IMG/VR virus record: IMGVR_UViG_3300017742_000100
Coordinates: 1-25,998 of that record
Source of the DNA: a virus
Reading direction: 5' to 3' (one strand)
DNA length: 25,998 nt
Position numbers and translations under genes: made by a program. Below, one piece after another: positions 1-8,407 of this stretch (its first letter is position 1; each line of letters begins with the position of its first letter). A model generated the notes under the pieces. That model was not told the DNA's origin. It did no database searches and saw nothing but the letters and a program-made list of their open reading frames with translations.

Positions 1-1428
1 AATGAACAATTAAGAGAGCTAGACGGGCTTGATACAACTATTGACTGGAAAAATACTGGTGATAACTCTTATGATGGTGAAAAGCTAAAGCTATTAGCTC
101 ATGATGAAAGTGGTAAATGGGAGAGACCTGATAATATATTAAATAACTGGAGAGTTACAAAAACTACATTAAGACTAGGATCTAGAATCGTAGGTAAATG
201 TATGATGGGCTCAACTTCAAATGCTTTAGATAAAGGTGGAGAAAACTTTAGAAAACTTTACTACGCTTCAGACGTTACAAAAAGAAATAGAAACGGACAA
301 ACATCTTCTGGGCTCTATAGCTTGTTCATTCCTATGGAATGGAACTACGAAGGATTCATCGATAATAATGGATTACCTGTATTCGTTAGACCAGAAAGTA
401 CAATTAAAGGAGCAGATGGTTACGAAATTACAGGAGGAGTTATTGAGCACTGGCAAAACGAAGTTGAAGGACTTAAGTCGGACAGTGACAGCTTAAACGA
501 ATATTACAGACAGTTTCCAAGAACAGAGCAGCACGCTTTTAGAGATGAAACAAAAGATAGTTTATTTAATTTAACTAAAATCTATGAACAAATAGATTAT
601 AACGAAGAAATAAATAACGTAAACAGCGTTACTAAAGGAAGTTTTCAATGGGCTAATGGTGTTAAAGACACTTCAGTGGTTTTTGTACCAAACAACAATG
701 GTAGATTTTTAATTTCTTGGGTACCACTTAAAAACTTACAAAACCGAGTGATACTAAAGAATGGAGTTAAACACCCTGGCAATGAACACATTGGAGCTTT
801 TGGGCTTGATAGTTATGATATATCAGGCACTGTTGATGGTAAAGGTTCTAATGGTGCTTTACACGGGCTTACAAAGTTTTCAATGGAAGACGTGCCTCCT
901 AATCACTTCTTTTTAGAATATATATCAAGACCACAAACGGCTGAAATATTCTTTGAAGATGTTTTAATGGCTATGGTTTTTTATGGCATGCCTATATTAG
1001 CTGAAAATAATAAACCTAGATTTTTATATTACTTAAAAAGAAGAGGTTATAGAGGTTTTTCTATGAATCGTCCTGATAAAATTTGGAATAAACTTTCTAC
1101 AACAGAAAAAGAAATAGGTGGAATACCTAATTCAAGCGAAGATATTAAGCAAGCACATGCTGCTGCAATTGAATCCTATATAGAAACATACGTGGGATTA
1201 AAAGAAAATGAATATGGAGATATGTATTTCCAAAAAACCCTAGAAGACTGGGCTAAGTTTAATATAAACAACAGGACAAAGCATGATGCTTCGATAAGTT
1301 CTGGTTTAGCTATAATGGCTTGTAATAAAAACTTATACAAACCAGTTGCAGATAGAAATATAAAAAATGTTAATCTAGGTATTAAAAGATATAATAACGA
1401 AGGAAGTTTTTCACAAATAATAAAATAA
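1..1428 (+). CDS. terL: Terminase large subunit (C-terminal part; 5' end outside window)
   Basis: The motor that cuts and pumps phage DNA into the prohead. The reading frame is open from base 1, so 475 codons are visible and the N-terminal Walker A region is missing. Residue numbers here count from base 1. A Walker B-like strand (LKLLAHDES) ends in the acidic pair D35-E36, and a coupling-type motif (MMGSTSN, 68-74) follows, as in terminase ATPases. The C-terminal half looks like an RNase H-fold nuclease: the first acidic residue is in GAFGLDSYD (D270) and a late Asp is in TKHDASISSGLAIMA (D429), the usual place for the last metal ligand. An ATG at 202 is internal and not the true start. The TAA stop directly abuts the portal ATG in the same frame. 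The assignment rests on these motifs and on lying next to the portal gene. Confidence 0.88.
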   Translation, partial: NEQLRELDGLDTTIDWKNTGDNSYDGEKLKLLAHDESGKWERPDNILNNWRVTKTTLRLGSRIVGKCMMGSTSNALDKGGENFRKLYYASDVTKRNRNGQTSSGLYSLFIPMEWNYEGFIDNNGLPVFVRPESTIKGADGYEITGGVIEHWQNEVEGLKSDSDSLNEYYRQFPRTEQHAFRDETKDSLFNLTKIYEQIDYNEEINNVNSVTKGSFQWANGVKDTSVVFVPNNNGRFLISWVPLKNLQNRVILKNGVKHPGNEHIGAFGLDSYDISGTVDGKGSNGALHGLTKFSMEDVPPNHFFLEYISRPQTAEIFFEDVLMAMVFYGMPILAENNKPRFLYYLKRRGYRGFSMNRPDKIWNKLSTTEKEIGGIPNSSEDIKQAHAAAIESYIETYVGLKENEYGDMYFQKTLEDWAKFNINNRTKHDASISSGLAIMACNKNLYKPVADRNIKNVNLGIKRYNNEGSFSQIIK

Positions 1429-3840
1429 ATGGTTGTAACTGATAGTAATAGTATTTTTCCAGATCAAGTTGTTCCTGATGAAGTAAAATCAAGTTATGAT
1501 TATGGTATGCAAGTAGGCAAAGCCATAGAAGGTGAGTGGTTTAGTGGAACTAGAACTGGTTTAGGTAATAGATACTCTACTAACTTTAATAATTTTAGAA
1601 ACTTAAGGCTTTATGCTAGAGGAGAACAAGCAGTTCAAAAGTATAAAGATGAATTAGCTATTAATGGAGATTTATCTTATTTAAACTTAGACTGGAAACC
1701 AGTTCCTGTAATACCTAAGTTTGTAGACATAGTTGTAAATGGAATGTCTGAAAAGCTTTACGAAATAAAAGCTTATGCTCAGGATCCTGAATCACTTAAA
1801 TCTAGAACAGAATATGCTAATAGAATATTAAGAGATATAGAGACTAAAGAGTATTTAGATAACATACAACAAACGCTAGGTCTAAATATGTATTCTTCAG
1901 AAAACCCTGAAGATCTTCCTCAAAACAAAGAAGAGTTAGAGCTTCACATGCAATTAGATTATAAGCAGTCTGTTGAAATAGCTGAAGAAGAATTAATAAA
2001 CAATACGTTAGATAGAAATAGATACGAGCTAACTAGAAGAAGAATAAACGAAGACTTGGTTATATTAGGAATAGGTTGTACTAAAACAAGTTTCAACAAA
2101 GCTGAAGGTATTACTGTTGATTACGTTGATCCAGCTAGATTAGTTTATTCATACACTGAAGATCCTAACTTTGAAGACATATGGTATGTAGGTGAAGTAA
2201 AAAGAATTAGCCTATCAGATCTCAAACAAGAGTTTCCTAATTTAACTCCAGACGAATTAGAAAAAATACAAAAATACCCAGGAAACAGCAACTATATGTT
2301 TGACTGGCAAGGTAGAGACGATAATAATAGTGTTTATGTTTTATATTTTGAATACAAAACCTACAGCGAACAAGTATTTAAAATAAAAGAAACGGCTACT
2401 GGTTTAGAAAAAGCTTTAGAAAAAACAGATGCTTTTAACCCACCAGCTAGTGATAAGTTTGATAGAGTGTCTAGGTCTATTGAAGTGTTATATTCTGGTG
2501 CTAAAATACTAGGTCATGAAAACTTACTACAATGGGAGCTTGCTAAAAATATGACTAGACCAGAATCTAATTTGGTTAAAGTTAACATGAACTACAACAT
2601 ATGCGCTCCTAGGATGTATAAAGGTAGAATTGAATCTTTAGTTAGTAGAATAACTGGTTTTGCTGATATGATACAGCTTACACATTTAAAGCTACAGCAA
2701 GTAATGTCTAGAATAGTACCTGACGGTGTGTATCTAGATGCAGATGGTTTAGCAGAAATAGATTTAGGTAGTGGAACTAGCTATAACCCACAAGAAGCAT
2801 TAAATATGTACTTCCAAACTGGTAGTATTATTGGTAGGTCAATGACACAAGATGGTGGTCAAAACCCTGGTAAAGTACCTATACAAGAGTTATCTACATC
2901 TAGTGGTATGAGTAAAATACAAGGACTTATACAAACTTATCAATATTATTTACAAATGATAAGAGATGTAACTGGACTCAATGAAGCTAGAGATGGAAGC
3001 ACACCTGCTAGTGATTCTTTAGTTGGATTACAAAAATTAGCTATTGCTAATTCTAATACTGCAACTAGACATATAGTGCAAGCAAGTCTATATTTAACAT
3101 TAAGAACATGTGAAAATATAGCTCTTAGAGTTGGAGATTGCTTAGAGTTTGATTTAACTAGAGACGCTTTAAAAGCTAGCATAAGTTCTTACAACGTAGG
3201 AACGCTTGAGGATATATATAACTTACATCTATATGACTTTGGTGTATTTTTAGACTTAGTACCTGACGAAGAAGAAAAAGCTCAATTAGAACAAAACATT
3301 CAAGTAGCTTTACAAGCTGGCCAAATATACTTAGAAGACGCAATTGATATTAGACAAGTTAATAATTTAAAACTTGCTAATCAATTACTAAAGCAAAGAA
3401 GAAAACAAAAGCAAGCTCAAGACCAACAAGCTCAACAAGCTAATATAGCTGCTCAAGGTCAAGCTCAAGCAGAGACTGCAGAGAGAACAGCTATGGCTGA
3501 GGTGCAGAAACAAGAAGCTTTAGCTCAAACTACATTACAAATTGAACAAGGTAAATCTCAATTTGAAATACAACGCATGGAAAGAGAAGCTGAAATTAAA
3601 AGACAATTAATGCAAATTGAATTTGATTTTAATATACAGCTGACTCAAGCTAAAGGTGAAGCTGAAAGAAATAAAGAAACTTTTATAGAAGATCGTAAAG
3701 ATAAAAGAGCTAAACTTATAGGTACTCAACAGAGTCAAATGATAGATCAAAAGAAAAATGATCTATTACCAACAAACTTTGAATCCGCTGGAAATGATAA
3801 TCTTGGCGGTTTTGGATTAGAGCAATTTGCTCCACAATAA
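1429..3840 (+). CDS. Portal protein
   Basis: Probable dodecameric portal at the special capsid vertex, through which terminase packages DNA and to which the ring proteins attach. The 803-aa length and position straight after terminase and before the scaffold and coat genes support this. The N-terminal part contains LDWKPVPVIPKFVDIVVNGM (residues 87-106), a segment I recall from portals of crAss-like and related podoviruses. Residues about 654-770 form a long Gln/Ala-rich then charged coiled coil (QAQDQQAQQAN and onward), consistent with a portal barrel or an internal extension. The ATG at 1429 follows the terminase TAA with no spacer and no Shine-Dalgarno sequence. It is in the terminase frame, so only one stop codon separates the two products. 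The portal call is firm from context; the closeness to crAss-like portals is from memory. Confidence 0.85.
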   Translation: MVVTDSNSIFPDQVVPDEVKSSYDYGMQVGKAIEGEWFSGTRTGLGNRYSTNFNNFRNLRLYARGEQAVQKYKDELAINGDLSYLNLDWKPVPVIPKFVDIVVNGMSEKLYEIKAYAQDPESLKSRTEYANRILRDIETKEYLDNIQQTLGLNMYSSENPEDLPQNKEELELHMQLDYKQSVEIAEEELINNTLDRNRYELTRRRINEDLVILGIGCTKTSFNKAEGITVDYVDPARLVYSYTEDPNFEDIWYVGEVKRISLSDLKQEFPNLTPDELEKIQKYPGNSNYMFDWQGRDDNNSVYVLYFEYKTYSEQVFKIKETATGLEKALEKTDAFNPPASDKFDRVSRSIEVLYSGAKILGHENLLQWELAKNMTRPESNLVKVNMNYNICAPRMYKGRIESLVSRITGFADMIQLTHLKLQQVMSRIVPDGVYLDADGLAEIDLGSGTSYNPQEALNMYFQTGSIIGRSMTQDGGQNPGKVPIQELSTSSGMSKIQGLIQTYQYYLQMIRDVTGLNEARDGSTPASDSLVGLQKLAIANSNTATRHIVQASLYLTLRTCENIALRVGDCLEFDLTRDALKASISSYNVGTLEDIYNLHLYDFGVFLDLVPDEEEKAQLEQNIQVALQAGQIYLEDAIDIRQVNNLKLANQLLKQRRKQKQAQDQQAQQANIAAQGQAQAETAERTAMAEVQKQEALAQTTLQIEQGKSQFEIQRMEREAEIKRQLMQIEFDFNIQLTQAKGEAERNKETFIEDRKDKRAKLIGTQQSQMIDQKKNDLLPTNFESAGNDNLGGFGLEQFAPQ
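3400..3500 (+). repeat. Low-complexity CAAGCTCAA-type repeat inside the portal gene
   Basis: Imperfect reiterations of CAA-GCT-CAA encode the Gln/Ala-rich stretch of the portal coiled coil. The frame is kept throughout, so this is coding low complexity and not a separate element. Such tracts may vary in length between related phages. Confidence 0.6.
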
Positions 3841-3866
3841 TTTTTTATTAATTATTATATTATATT

Positions 3867-5060
3867 ATGTCAAAACAAGTAGAAAAGGGCCCTCCTACTG
3901 ACGAAAGCAAGGAAGGTTTAAAAGTAAAGAAAAAAGTAGGTAGACCTAAGAAATTAAACAAAGCTACTGAAACAGTAAAATTAGATTTAAGTAAAAAACA
4001 AGAAGATGCCGTTCAAGAGCCAGAAACAAAGAAAGTTGTGCTACAGTCTAATGAGACGAAAGAAGAACAAAAGCTGGGACTGCAAGAAGTGGGAGAAGCA
4101 CACGAAGAGCAAAAAGCTACCGAAGAAGGTGTAAGTCCAGTATCTGAAATAACTGAAGAAGAAGTTAAGCAAGAAACTAAAATTGTAGAACAGGAGTTAA
4201 AAGAAGCTATAAGAGATGAAAAAGTAACAGGGAAGCCTTTACCAGAAAACATCGAAAAATTAGTTTCATTTATGGAAGAAACAGGAGGTGATATTAATGA
4301 TTATGTTAGATTAAACGCTGATTATACTAATATTAATGAAGATGTTTTACTTAGAGAATATTACAAACAGACTAAACCACATTTAGAAAGAGAAGAAGTT
4401 GACTTTATATTAGAAGACAATTATTCTTGGGACGAAGATGTGGATGAAGAGCGAGATATAAAGAAAAAGAAACTCGCTTATAAAGAAGAAATTGCCAAAG
4501 CACGTAACTTTCTAGAGCAAACAAAGAGTAAATATTACGACGAGATCAAGTTGAGACCGGGCGTTACTCAAGAGCAACAGAAAGCAATGGACTTTTTCAA
4601 TAGATATAACAAAGAGCAAGATGTAGCAACACAGCAACATGCTGATTTTGAAAAGCGAACTAATCAAATGTTCTCTGATGAATTCAAAGGTTTTGAATTT
4701 AATGTTGGAGAAAAAAGATTTAGATATGGAGTTTCAAACCCTCAGGAAGTTGCTAAGAGCCAATCAAACTTATCTCATTTTGTTAAGAAGTTCTTAAACG
4801 AAGATGGAAGTGTAAAGGATCATGTTGGTTATCATAAAGCTATTTATGCAGCAGAAAATGCAGATACTATAGCAAAACATTTTTATGAGCAAGGCAAAGC
4901 CGATGCTGTTAAGGATGTTGTAGCAAAATCTAAAAACATAAACTTAGAGTCTAGGACGCCAGCGTCTGAAGGCGATGTATATGTTGGTGGATTTAAGGTG
5001 AAAGCTATTTCTGGTGTTGATAGCTCTAAGTTAAAAATACAACGTAAAATAAAAAAATAA
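3867..5060 (+). CDS. Scaffold-like virion assembly protein
   Basis: A 397-aa, very charged protein lying between portal and coat, the normal place for a capsid scaffold. The first 110 residues are Lys/Glu-rich and probably disordered. They include an AT-hook-like VGRPKKLNK (GRPKK at 25-29) within a basic patch. The middle has alternating acidic and basic helices, with a strongly acidic stretch around SWDEDVDEERDIKKKK, followed by coiled-coil-prone segments. The C-terminus is basic (LKIQRKIKK), as is common in scaffolds that contact coat protein through a basic tail. No serine protease or other head-maturation protease motif is visible. It starts 26 bp after the portal stop behind a leader made only of A and T. 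The role is inferred from position and composition; an internal head protein is the alternative. Confidence 0.6.
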   Translation: MSKQVEKGPPTDESKEGLKVKKKVGRPKKLNKATETVKLDLSKKQEDAVQEPETKKVVLQSNETKEEQKLGLQEVGEAHEEQKATEEGVSPVSEITEEEVKQETKIVEQELKEAIRDEKVTGKPLPENIEKLVSFMEETGGDINDYVRLNADYTNINEDVLLREYYKQTKPHLEREEVDFILEDNYSWDEDVDEERDIKKKKLAYKEEIAKARNFLEQTKSKYYDEIKLRPGVTQEQQKAMDFFNRYNKEQDVATQQHADFEKRTNQMFSDEFKGFEFNVGEKRFRYGVSNPQEVAKSQSNLSHFVKKFLNEDGSVKDHVGYHKAIYAAENADTIAKHFYEQGKADAVKDVVAKSKNINLESRTPASEGDVYVGGFKVKAISGVDSSKLKIQRKIKK

Positions 5061-5073
5061 AAACTAAATTAAA

Positions 5074-6588
5074 ATGGGTTTTAATACAGGCGGGAGTTTT
5101 CCTGCATCATTAGCTCCTGCGCAGAAAAAATTAACTTTGCAGGACAATTATCTTAGTTTTAACGGGGACGCCGCAGGCGGAGATCCAGTTAATAACTTTG
5201 CACAACAATATCTACCTGAGCTTTATGAAGCGGAAGTAGAAAGATACGGAAACAGAACTTTATCTGGTTTCTTGAGAATGGTAGGCGCTGAAATGCCTAT
5301 GACATCTGATCAAGTTATTTGGTCTGAACAAAATAGATTACACGTAGGTTATTCAAACGTTTCAGCTACTGTTGCTGGTAATTTTGATATTACAGTTGTT
5401 CTTGATTTAACCGCTGCTTATCCAGGTGCTGATTCAACTTCTGGTGCTGTTAGACAGGGGCAAACTATTCTACTTGCTGATAGAGCTACAGGTTTAGTTA
5501 CTGCTAAAGCTTTAGTTCAAAAAGTTGGTGACTCTGGTGCTGCTGGTAAAACAAATGACAGTTTAGAATGTACTTTATATGAAACTAACGCTGCTGGTTT
5601 TCCCGCTGCTTTAACTGGAGCAAACTTAGCTAATCTTTTTGTTTATGGTTCTGAATACGGAAAAGGTTCTGTAGGAATGGAAGGATCTATTCAGCCACAA
5701 TTTACTCAGTTTTCTAATTCACCAATTATTCTTAAAGACAACTTTGAGATTAATGGATCTGATACTGCTCAAATTGGTTGGGTTGAAGTTGCTACTGAAG
5801 ATGGAACATCTGGATACTTATGGTATCTAAAATCTGAATCTGAAACAAGATTAAGATTTGATGACTATCTTGAAATGGCAATGGTTGAAGGTGAAAAAAT
5901 GGCGCAAGCTGGAATAGACTTCAATTACGGTCCTACAAGTGCTAATTCACAAATTAAAGGTACAGAAGGTTTATTTGCCGCTATTGAAGATAGAGGTAAT
6001 GTATACTCTGGTTTTGCTGGTGCTGCTGCTCCTGGAGCTGGTGCATTAGGAGATTTTGATGCTATCCTTAAGCAATTAGACAAGCAAGGTGCTATTGAAG
6101 AAAACATGCTTTTCTTATCTAGATCTACTGCTTTAGATTTTGATGATATGATCGGTGCTATGGCCGGTGGAGGTTATGCTTCTACTCAGTCTGCTTCTTA
6201 TGGTCTTTTTGACAATGAAGAAGATATGGCATTAAACTTTGGATTTTCAGGATTTAGAAGAGGTTCTTATGACTTCTACAAAACTGACTGGAAATATTTA
6301 AACGATGCCTCTACTAGAGGATTATCAAATGCTATTGACGGTGTTATGATACCTGCTGGAACTACAACTGTGTATGACCAAATGATGGGTGTTAACATTA
6401 GACGTCCTTTCTTACATGTAAGATATAGAGCTTCTGAAACTGAAGATAGAAGATATAAAACATGGATCACTGGCTCTGTCGGTGGTGCTTATACTTCTGA
6501 TCTTGATGCTATGAGAGTTAATTTCTTATCTGAAAGATGTTTAGTAACTCAAGCTGCTAATAACTTCGTGTTATTTAAAGGAGCTTAA
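5074..6588 (+). CDS. Major capsid protein
   Basis: Probable main shell subunit, expected to have the HK97 fold. It is 504 aa, follows the scaffold-like gene by 13 bp, and has a well-ordered, Gly/Ala-rich composition unlike the charged protein upstream. The N-terminal region (DNYLSFNGDAAGG, then FAQQYLPELYEAEVERYGNR, residues about 25-65) looks like the N-arm and first long helix. The C-terminal part (MMGVNIRRPFLHVRYR, then ETEDRRYKTWITGSVGGAY) looks like the closing beta strands of a coat domain. GCT, GGT and other favoured codons are denser here than in neighbouring genes, as expected for the most abundant protein. A hairpin with a short T-rich tail follows the stop. The call rests on position, size and composition, because coat proteins diverge too far for certainty by eye. 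Confidence 0.8.
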   Translation: MGFNTGGSFPASLAPAQKKLTLQDNYLSFNGDAAGGDPVNNFAQQYLPELYEAEVERYGNRTLSGFLRMVGAEMPMTSDQVIWSEQNRLHVGYSNVSATVAGNFDITVVLDLTAAYPGADSTSGAVRQGQTILLADRATGLVTAKALVQKVGDSGAAGKTNDSLECTLYETNAAGFPAALTGANLANLFVYGSEYGKGSVGMEGSIQPQFTQFSNSPIILKDNFEINGSDTAQIGWVEVATEDGTSGYLWYLKSESETRLRFDDYLEMAMVEGEKMAQAGIDFNYGPTSANSQIKGTEGLFAAIEDRGNVYSGFAGAAAPGAGALGDFDAILKQLDKQGAIEENMLFLSRSTALDFDDMIGAMAGGGYASTQSASYGLFDNEEDMALNFGFSGFRRGSYDFYKTDWKYLNDASTRGLSNAIDGVMIPAGTTTVYDQMMGVNIRRPFLHVRYRASETEDRRYKTWITGSVGGAYTSDLDAMRVNFLSERCLVTQAANNFVLFKGA

Positions 6589-6601
6589 TTATTATATAAA
6601 T

Positions 6602-6627
6602 GTGGAGGGTTAACGCTCTCCACTTTA
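6602..6627 (+). terminator. Hairpin after the coat gene (TTAACG loop)
   Basis: An 8-bp stem GTGGAGGG/CTCTCCAC (6602-6609 with 6616-6623, one G-T pair) closes the hexaloop TTAACG and is followed by TTTATT. The T tract is short, so termination is probably partial and lets some transcription continue into the accessory genes while protecting coat mRNA. Confidence 0.7.
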
Positions 6628-6649
6628 TTAACATTTAAAATAAGAAAAA

Positions 6650-6934
6650 ATGGGATATGTAAAATTATTAAAAGCAAACAGTGAGTTTGACTTGCTTCCA
6701 GCTGAAGACATAGGTAGTGTTTCTACAAATCTAAGTCTGAACACAATAATTGTTAGTTATGTTAATGGTGAAAAGATAACTATTAGCTGTGCTAATCAAC
6801 CAGTTAGAGGAAGAGACGGCGACGATAATAAAATACTTGATGCTGTAGAATTAATTAATGGTGCTTCAGGAGAAGGTATTTTTCCAGCAACATTAAGCAC
6901 TTTAATCACCGGAACACAGGTAAGTGCTATATAA
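6650..6934 (+). CDS. Small putative capsid accessory protein, paralogue 1
   Basis: A 94-aa protein of unknown function, first of four small genes after the coat gene. It starts MGYVKL, exactly like the next gene, and shares with it a P-A-(D/E) then SV pattern, a strand I-x-x-x-Y-x-x-G (IIVSYVNGEK) and a helix ending INGASG. This layout of beta strands followed by one helix suggests a compact alpha/beta domain. There is no signal peptide or membrane segment. The position between coat and tail genes, plus the duplication, suggest a decoration, cement or head-fibre-base protein, but this is inference. The start is the ATG in an A-rich leader just beyond the terminator hairpin. Confidence 0.65.
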   Translation: MGYVKLLKANSEFDLLPAEDIGSVSTNLSLNTIIVSYVNGEKITISCANQPVRGRDGDDNKILDAVELINGASGEGIFPATLSTLITGTQVSAI

Positions 6935-6958
6935 AATAAATAAAATAAACATACAATT

Positions 6959-7264
6959 ATGGGATATGTAAAATTAACAGCAGGACCAGACAGTGGTACA
7001 GAATTTGTAGGATCTACAATTTTAGTTCCAGCTGACAATGTGGCCTCGGTGAAAGATGACGGTGGAGATGTAATTATCAAATACTTTGGTGGATATGAGC
7101 TATATTTCAGTTTAGATGGAACTGGAACTCAAGCTGATGTAGATGCTTTTATAGGAGCTATAGACAAAGCTAATGGAATTTCAGGTAACCCAGTGTCTTT
7201 GACTCTTCCTAGTGATCCTATCTACTTATATAACGGTGCTGGAATAGTTCAAGCTTGGTCATAA
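6959..7264 (+). CDS. Small putative capsid accessory protein, paralogue 2
   Basis: A 101-aa protein of unknown function, clearly related to the gene before it. Both begin MGYVKL and share a PAD/PAE-x-(V/I)-x-SV segment, a strand with I-x-x-x-Y-x-x-G (VIIKYFGGYE) and a helix ending in ANGISG. It is longer at the C-terminus, ending PVSLTLPSDPIYLYNGAGIV, which resembles the tails of the next two genes (strand, then P-S). It lies 24 bp downstream of paralogue 1 and is followed by a terminator-like hairpin. A role on the capsid surface is a guess from position. Confidence 0.65.
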   Translation: MGYVKLTAGPDSGTEFVGSTILVPADNVASVKDDGGDVIIKYFGGYELYFSLDGTGTQADVDAFIGAIDKANGISGNPVSLTLPSDPIYLYNGAGIVQAWS

Positions 7265-7281
7265 CAAACTAAAAAACAAAT

Positions 7282-7309
7282 AAAAGGTCCTACTTAGTTA
7301 GGATCTTTT
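7282..7309 (+). terminator. Hairpin terminator, possibly bidirectional
   Basis: An 11-bp stem AAAAGGTCCTA/TAGGATCTTTT (7282-7292 with 7299-7309, one G-T pair) with loop CTTAGT. The A tract before and T tract after the core make it look like an intrinsic terminator from either strand, although no gene converges on it from the right. Confidence 0.7.
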
Positions 7310-7322
7310 AAAACAATAATAA

Positions 7323-7637
7323 ATGGAAAACTCAATTTTAAATATAGCATGGGAAGCTGGAGGAAGCCTTCCAGTAAATGTCAAACAAGCATATAGGTGT
7401 GATCAAGGTAGTGGTTCTAGTAAAATAAAAATTATTTATGATTCGCTTATAAATAATGCTAAGCCTTGGGCATTAGAACTTGATTTTAACAAAGATGTAA
7501 CTGAAAGTGATAAGTTAGCTTTAGAAAACGCTTTGATAAATATACAACAACAACCTAGCTCTTTAGTAAATTTTAAAATGCCTAGTGGAGCAGTTTTGAA
7601 GTCTGATATTCCTTTTACAAACCTTTCTAAAAGTTAA
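7323..7637 (+). CDS. Small putative capsid accessory protein, diverged paralogue 3
   Basis: A 104-aa protein of unknown function. The sequence is distant from the two preceding genes, but the plan is the same: LPVNVKQAY near residue 16, a strand KIKIIYDS, another strand ALELDF, an acidic turn DVTESDK, a helix LALENALINIQQ, and a closing strand VNFKMPSG. The turn, helix and P-S-G strand also resemble the C-terminus of the next gene. It starts 13 bp after the preceding hairpin in an A-rich leader and ends 4 bp before the next gene, so the two are probably translated together. Paralogy is a visual judgement. Confidence 0.6.
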   Translation: MENSILNIAWEAGGSLPVNVKQAYRCDQGSGSSKIKIIYDSLINNAKPWALELDFNKDVTESDKLALENALINIQQQPSSLVNFKMPSGAVLKSDIPFTNLSKS

Positions 7638-7641
7638 ACCA

Positions 7642-8298
7642 ATGGGAAATATAATAAAAATACCAACCGTTAATACCGGTTTAAGAACTGATTATAATAG
7701 TCCTTTGTGGGATGATTGGAGCGTAACTCAAGGGTTGGTTAACGGAAGTGAATACACACCGGTAAACTCCCTCCAAACAGAAACGAGCGGAGATGGACAA
7801 GGACTTATTGTAAACTTCTTTCATGAAACTGGAGGTAGTTTTACATTAGAAAACGGTCCAAATTCTAATACAGTAGATTATAAAGTTGGAGATGTAGTAT
7901 TTTTTACAATACCAGCTGGAAATCCTGATTTACAAAACGAAAATGAATTTACTATTTCAACTACGCTAACAGAGGATATGATTTCTTATGAAGGTGATAA
8001 GATGCAGTATCTGCCAGTTTTTGATTCTTTGGCCGGTCTAATAGCAACTGTTGTACCACCTAGTTCTGGTAATGTAGATGGTTATTGGCAAATACCAAAA
8101 TTTTGGGGATCACATAGTAATTGTTGGAGAATAAATATTAATGGTGTCACTAATGACAATAGAGTATTAATAACTCAGTCTATTAATAGAGCTTTTATAA
8201 AAGCTGCACAAAAAACAAATTCACACCCTACTATAGAGCTGCCAAGCGGAGTAACTTGTAGCAGTGTTGATTCTTCGGATTTTCAAATTCCATCGTAA
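7642..8298 (+). CDS. Putative capsid accessory protein, larger relative of the preceding genes
   Basis: A 218-aa protein with no recognised family. The N-terminal 130 residues are beta-rich with Gly, Asn and Thr turns (ETSGDGQGLIVNFFHETGG, then VGDVVFFTIPAG). This looks like a surface or fibre-like domain. The last 60 residues follow the small-protein pattern: strand WRINING, turn VTNDNR, helix ITQSINRAFIKAAQ, closing strand TIELPSG. It could therefore be an accessory unit with an added N-terminal domain. It sits 4 bp after paralogue 3. A strong terminator lies about 60 bp downstream and separates it from the next gene. A head-fibre or decoration role is inferred from position only. Confidence 0.6.
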   Translation: MGNIIKIPTVNTGLRTDYNSPLWDDWSVTQGLVNGSEYTPVNSLQTETSGDGQGLIVNFFHETGGSFTLENGPNSNTVDYKVGDVVFFTIPAGNPDLQNENEFTISTTLTEDMISYEGDKMQYLPVFDSLAGLIATVVPPSSGNVDGYWQIPKFWGSHSNCWRININGVTNDNRVLITQSINRAFIKAAQKTNSHPTIELPSGVTCSSVDSSDFQIPS

Positions 8299-8407
8299 CC
8301 TGGAGGGGCTTAATACTTGCTATAAACCTTTAAAATTACAAGTAAAAATAAAAACATAACGATCCCGTTTAGGCGGGGTTTTTTTAAAAACAATTATATT
8401 ATATATT
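8299..8407 (+). other. Longest intergenic gap, with no gene
   Basis: This 109-bp gap holds a GGAGGGG run (8302-8308) just after the preceding stop, a weak inverted repeat TACTTG/CAAGTA (8314-8319 with 8339-8344), then a terminator and an A/T leader for the next gene. I looked for a Bacteroidota-type promoter (TAnnTTTG with an upstream TTG) and saw none convincing. Confidence 0.5.
8362..8385 (+). terminator. Intrinsic terminator
   Basis: A stem ATCCCG/CGGGGT (8362-8367 with 8374-8379, one T-G pair) closes loop TTTAGG and runs straight into seven T residues. It is GC-rich against an AT-rich background and has the classic intrinsic-terminator form. It ends the small capsid-accessory group. Confidence 0.82.

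Noticed and set aside
202-204. ATG at 202 as the terminase start
   Set aside because: The frame is open to base 1 and the upstream codons encode a Walker B-like strand, so the gene begins before the window.
236-496. 86-codon open frame inside the terminase gene
   Set aside because: It is wholly overlapped by terminase in another frame, has no family-like features, and terminase motifs continue across it.
5074-6588. Search for a head-maturation protease next to the coat gene
   Set aside because: Neither the scaffold-like protein nor the small post-coat proteins show a Ser/His protease motif; the only protease-like motif in the window is HELLH in the giant protein.
8302-8308. GGAGGGG resembling a Shine-Dalgarno site
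   Set aside because: No start codon lies within a useful distance; the next gene starts about 100 bp downstream beyond a terminator, and no other gene here uses such a site.
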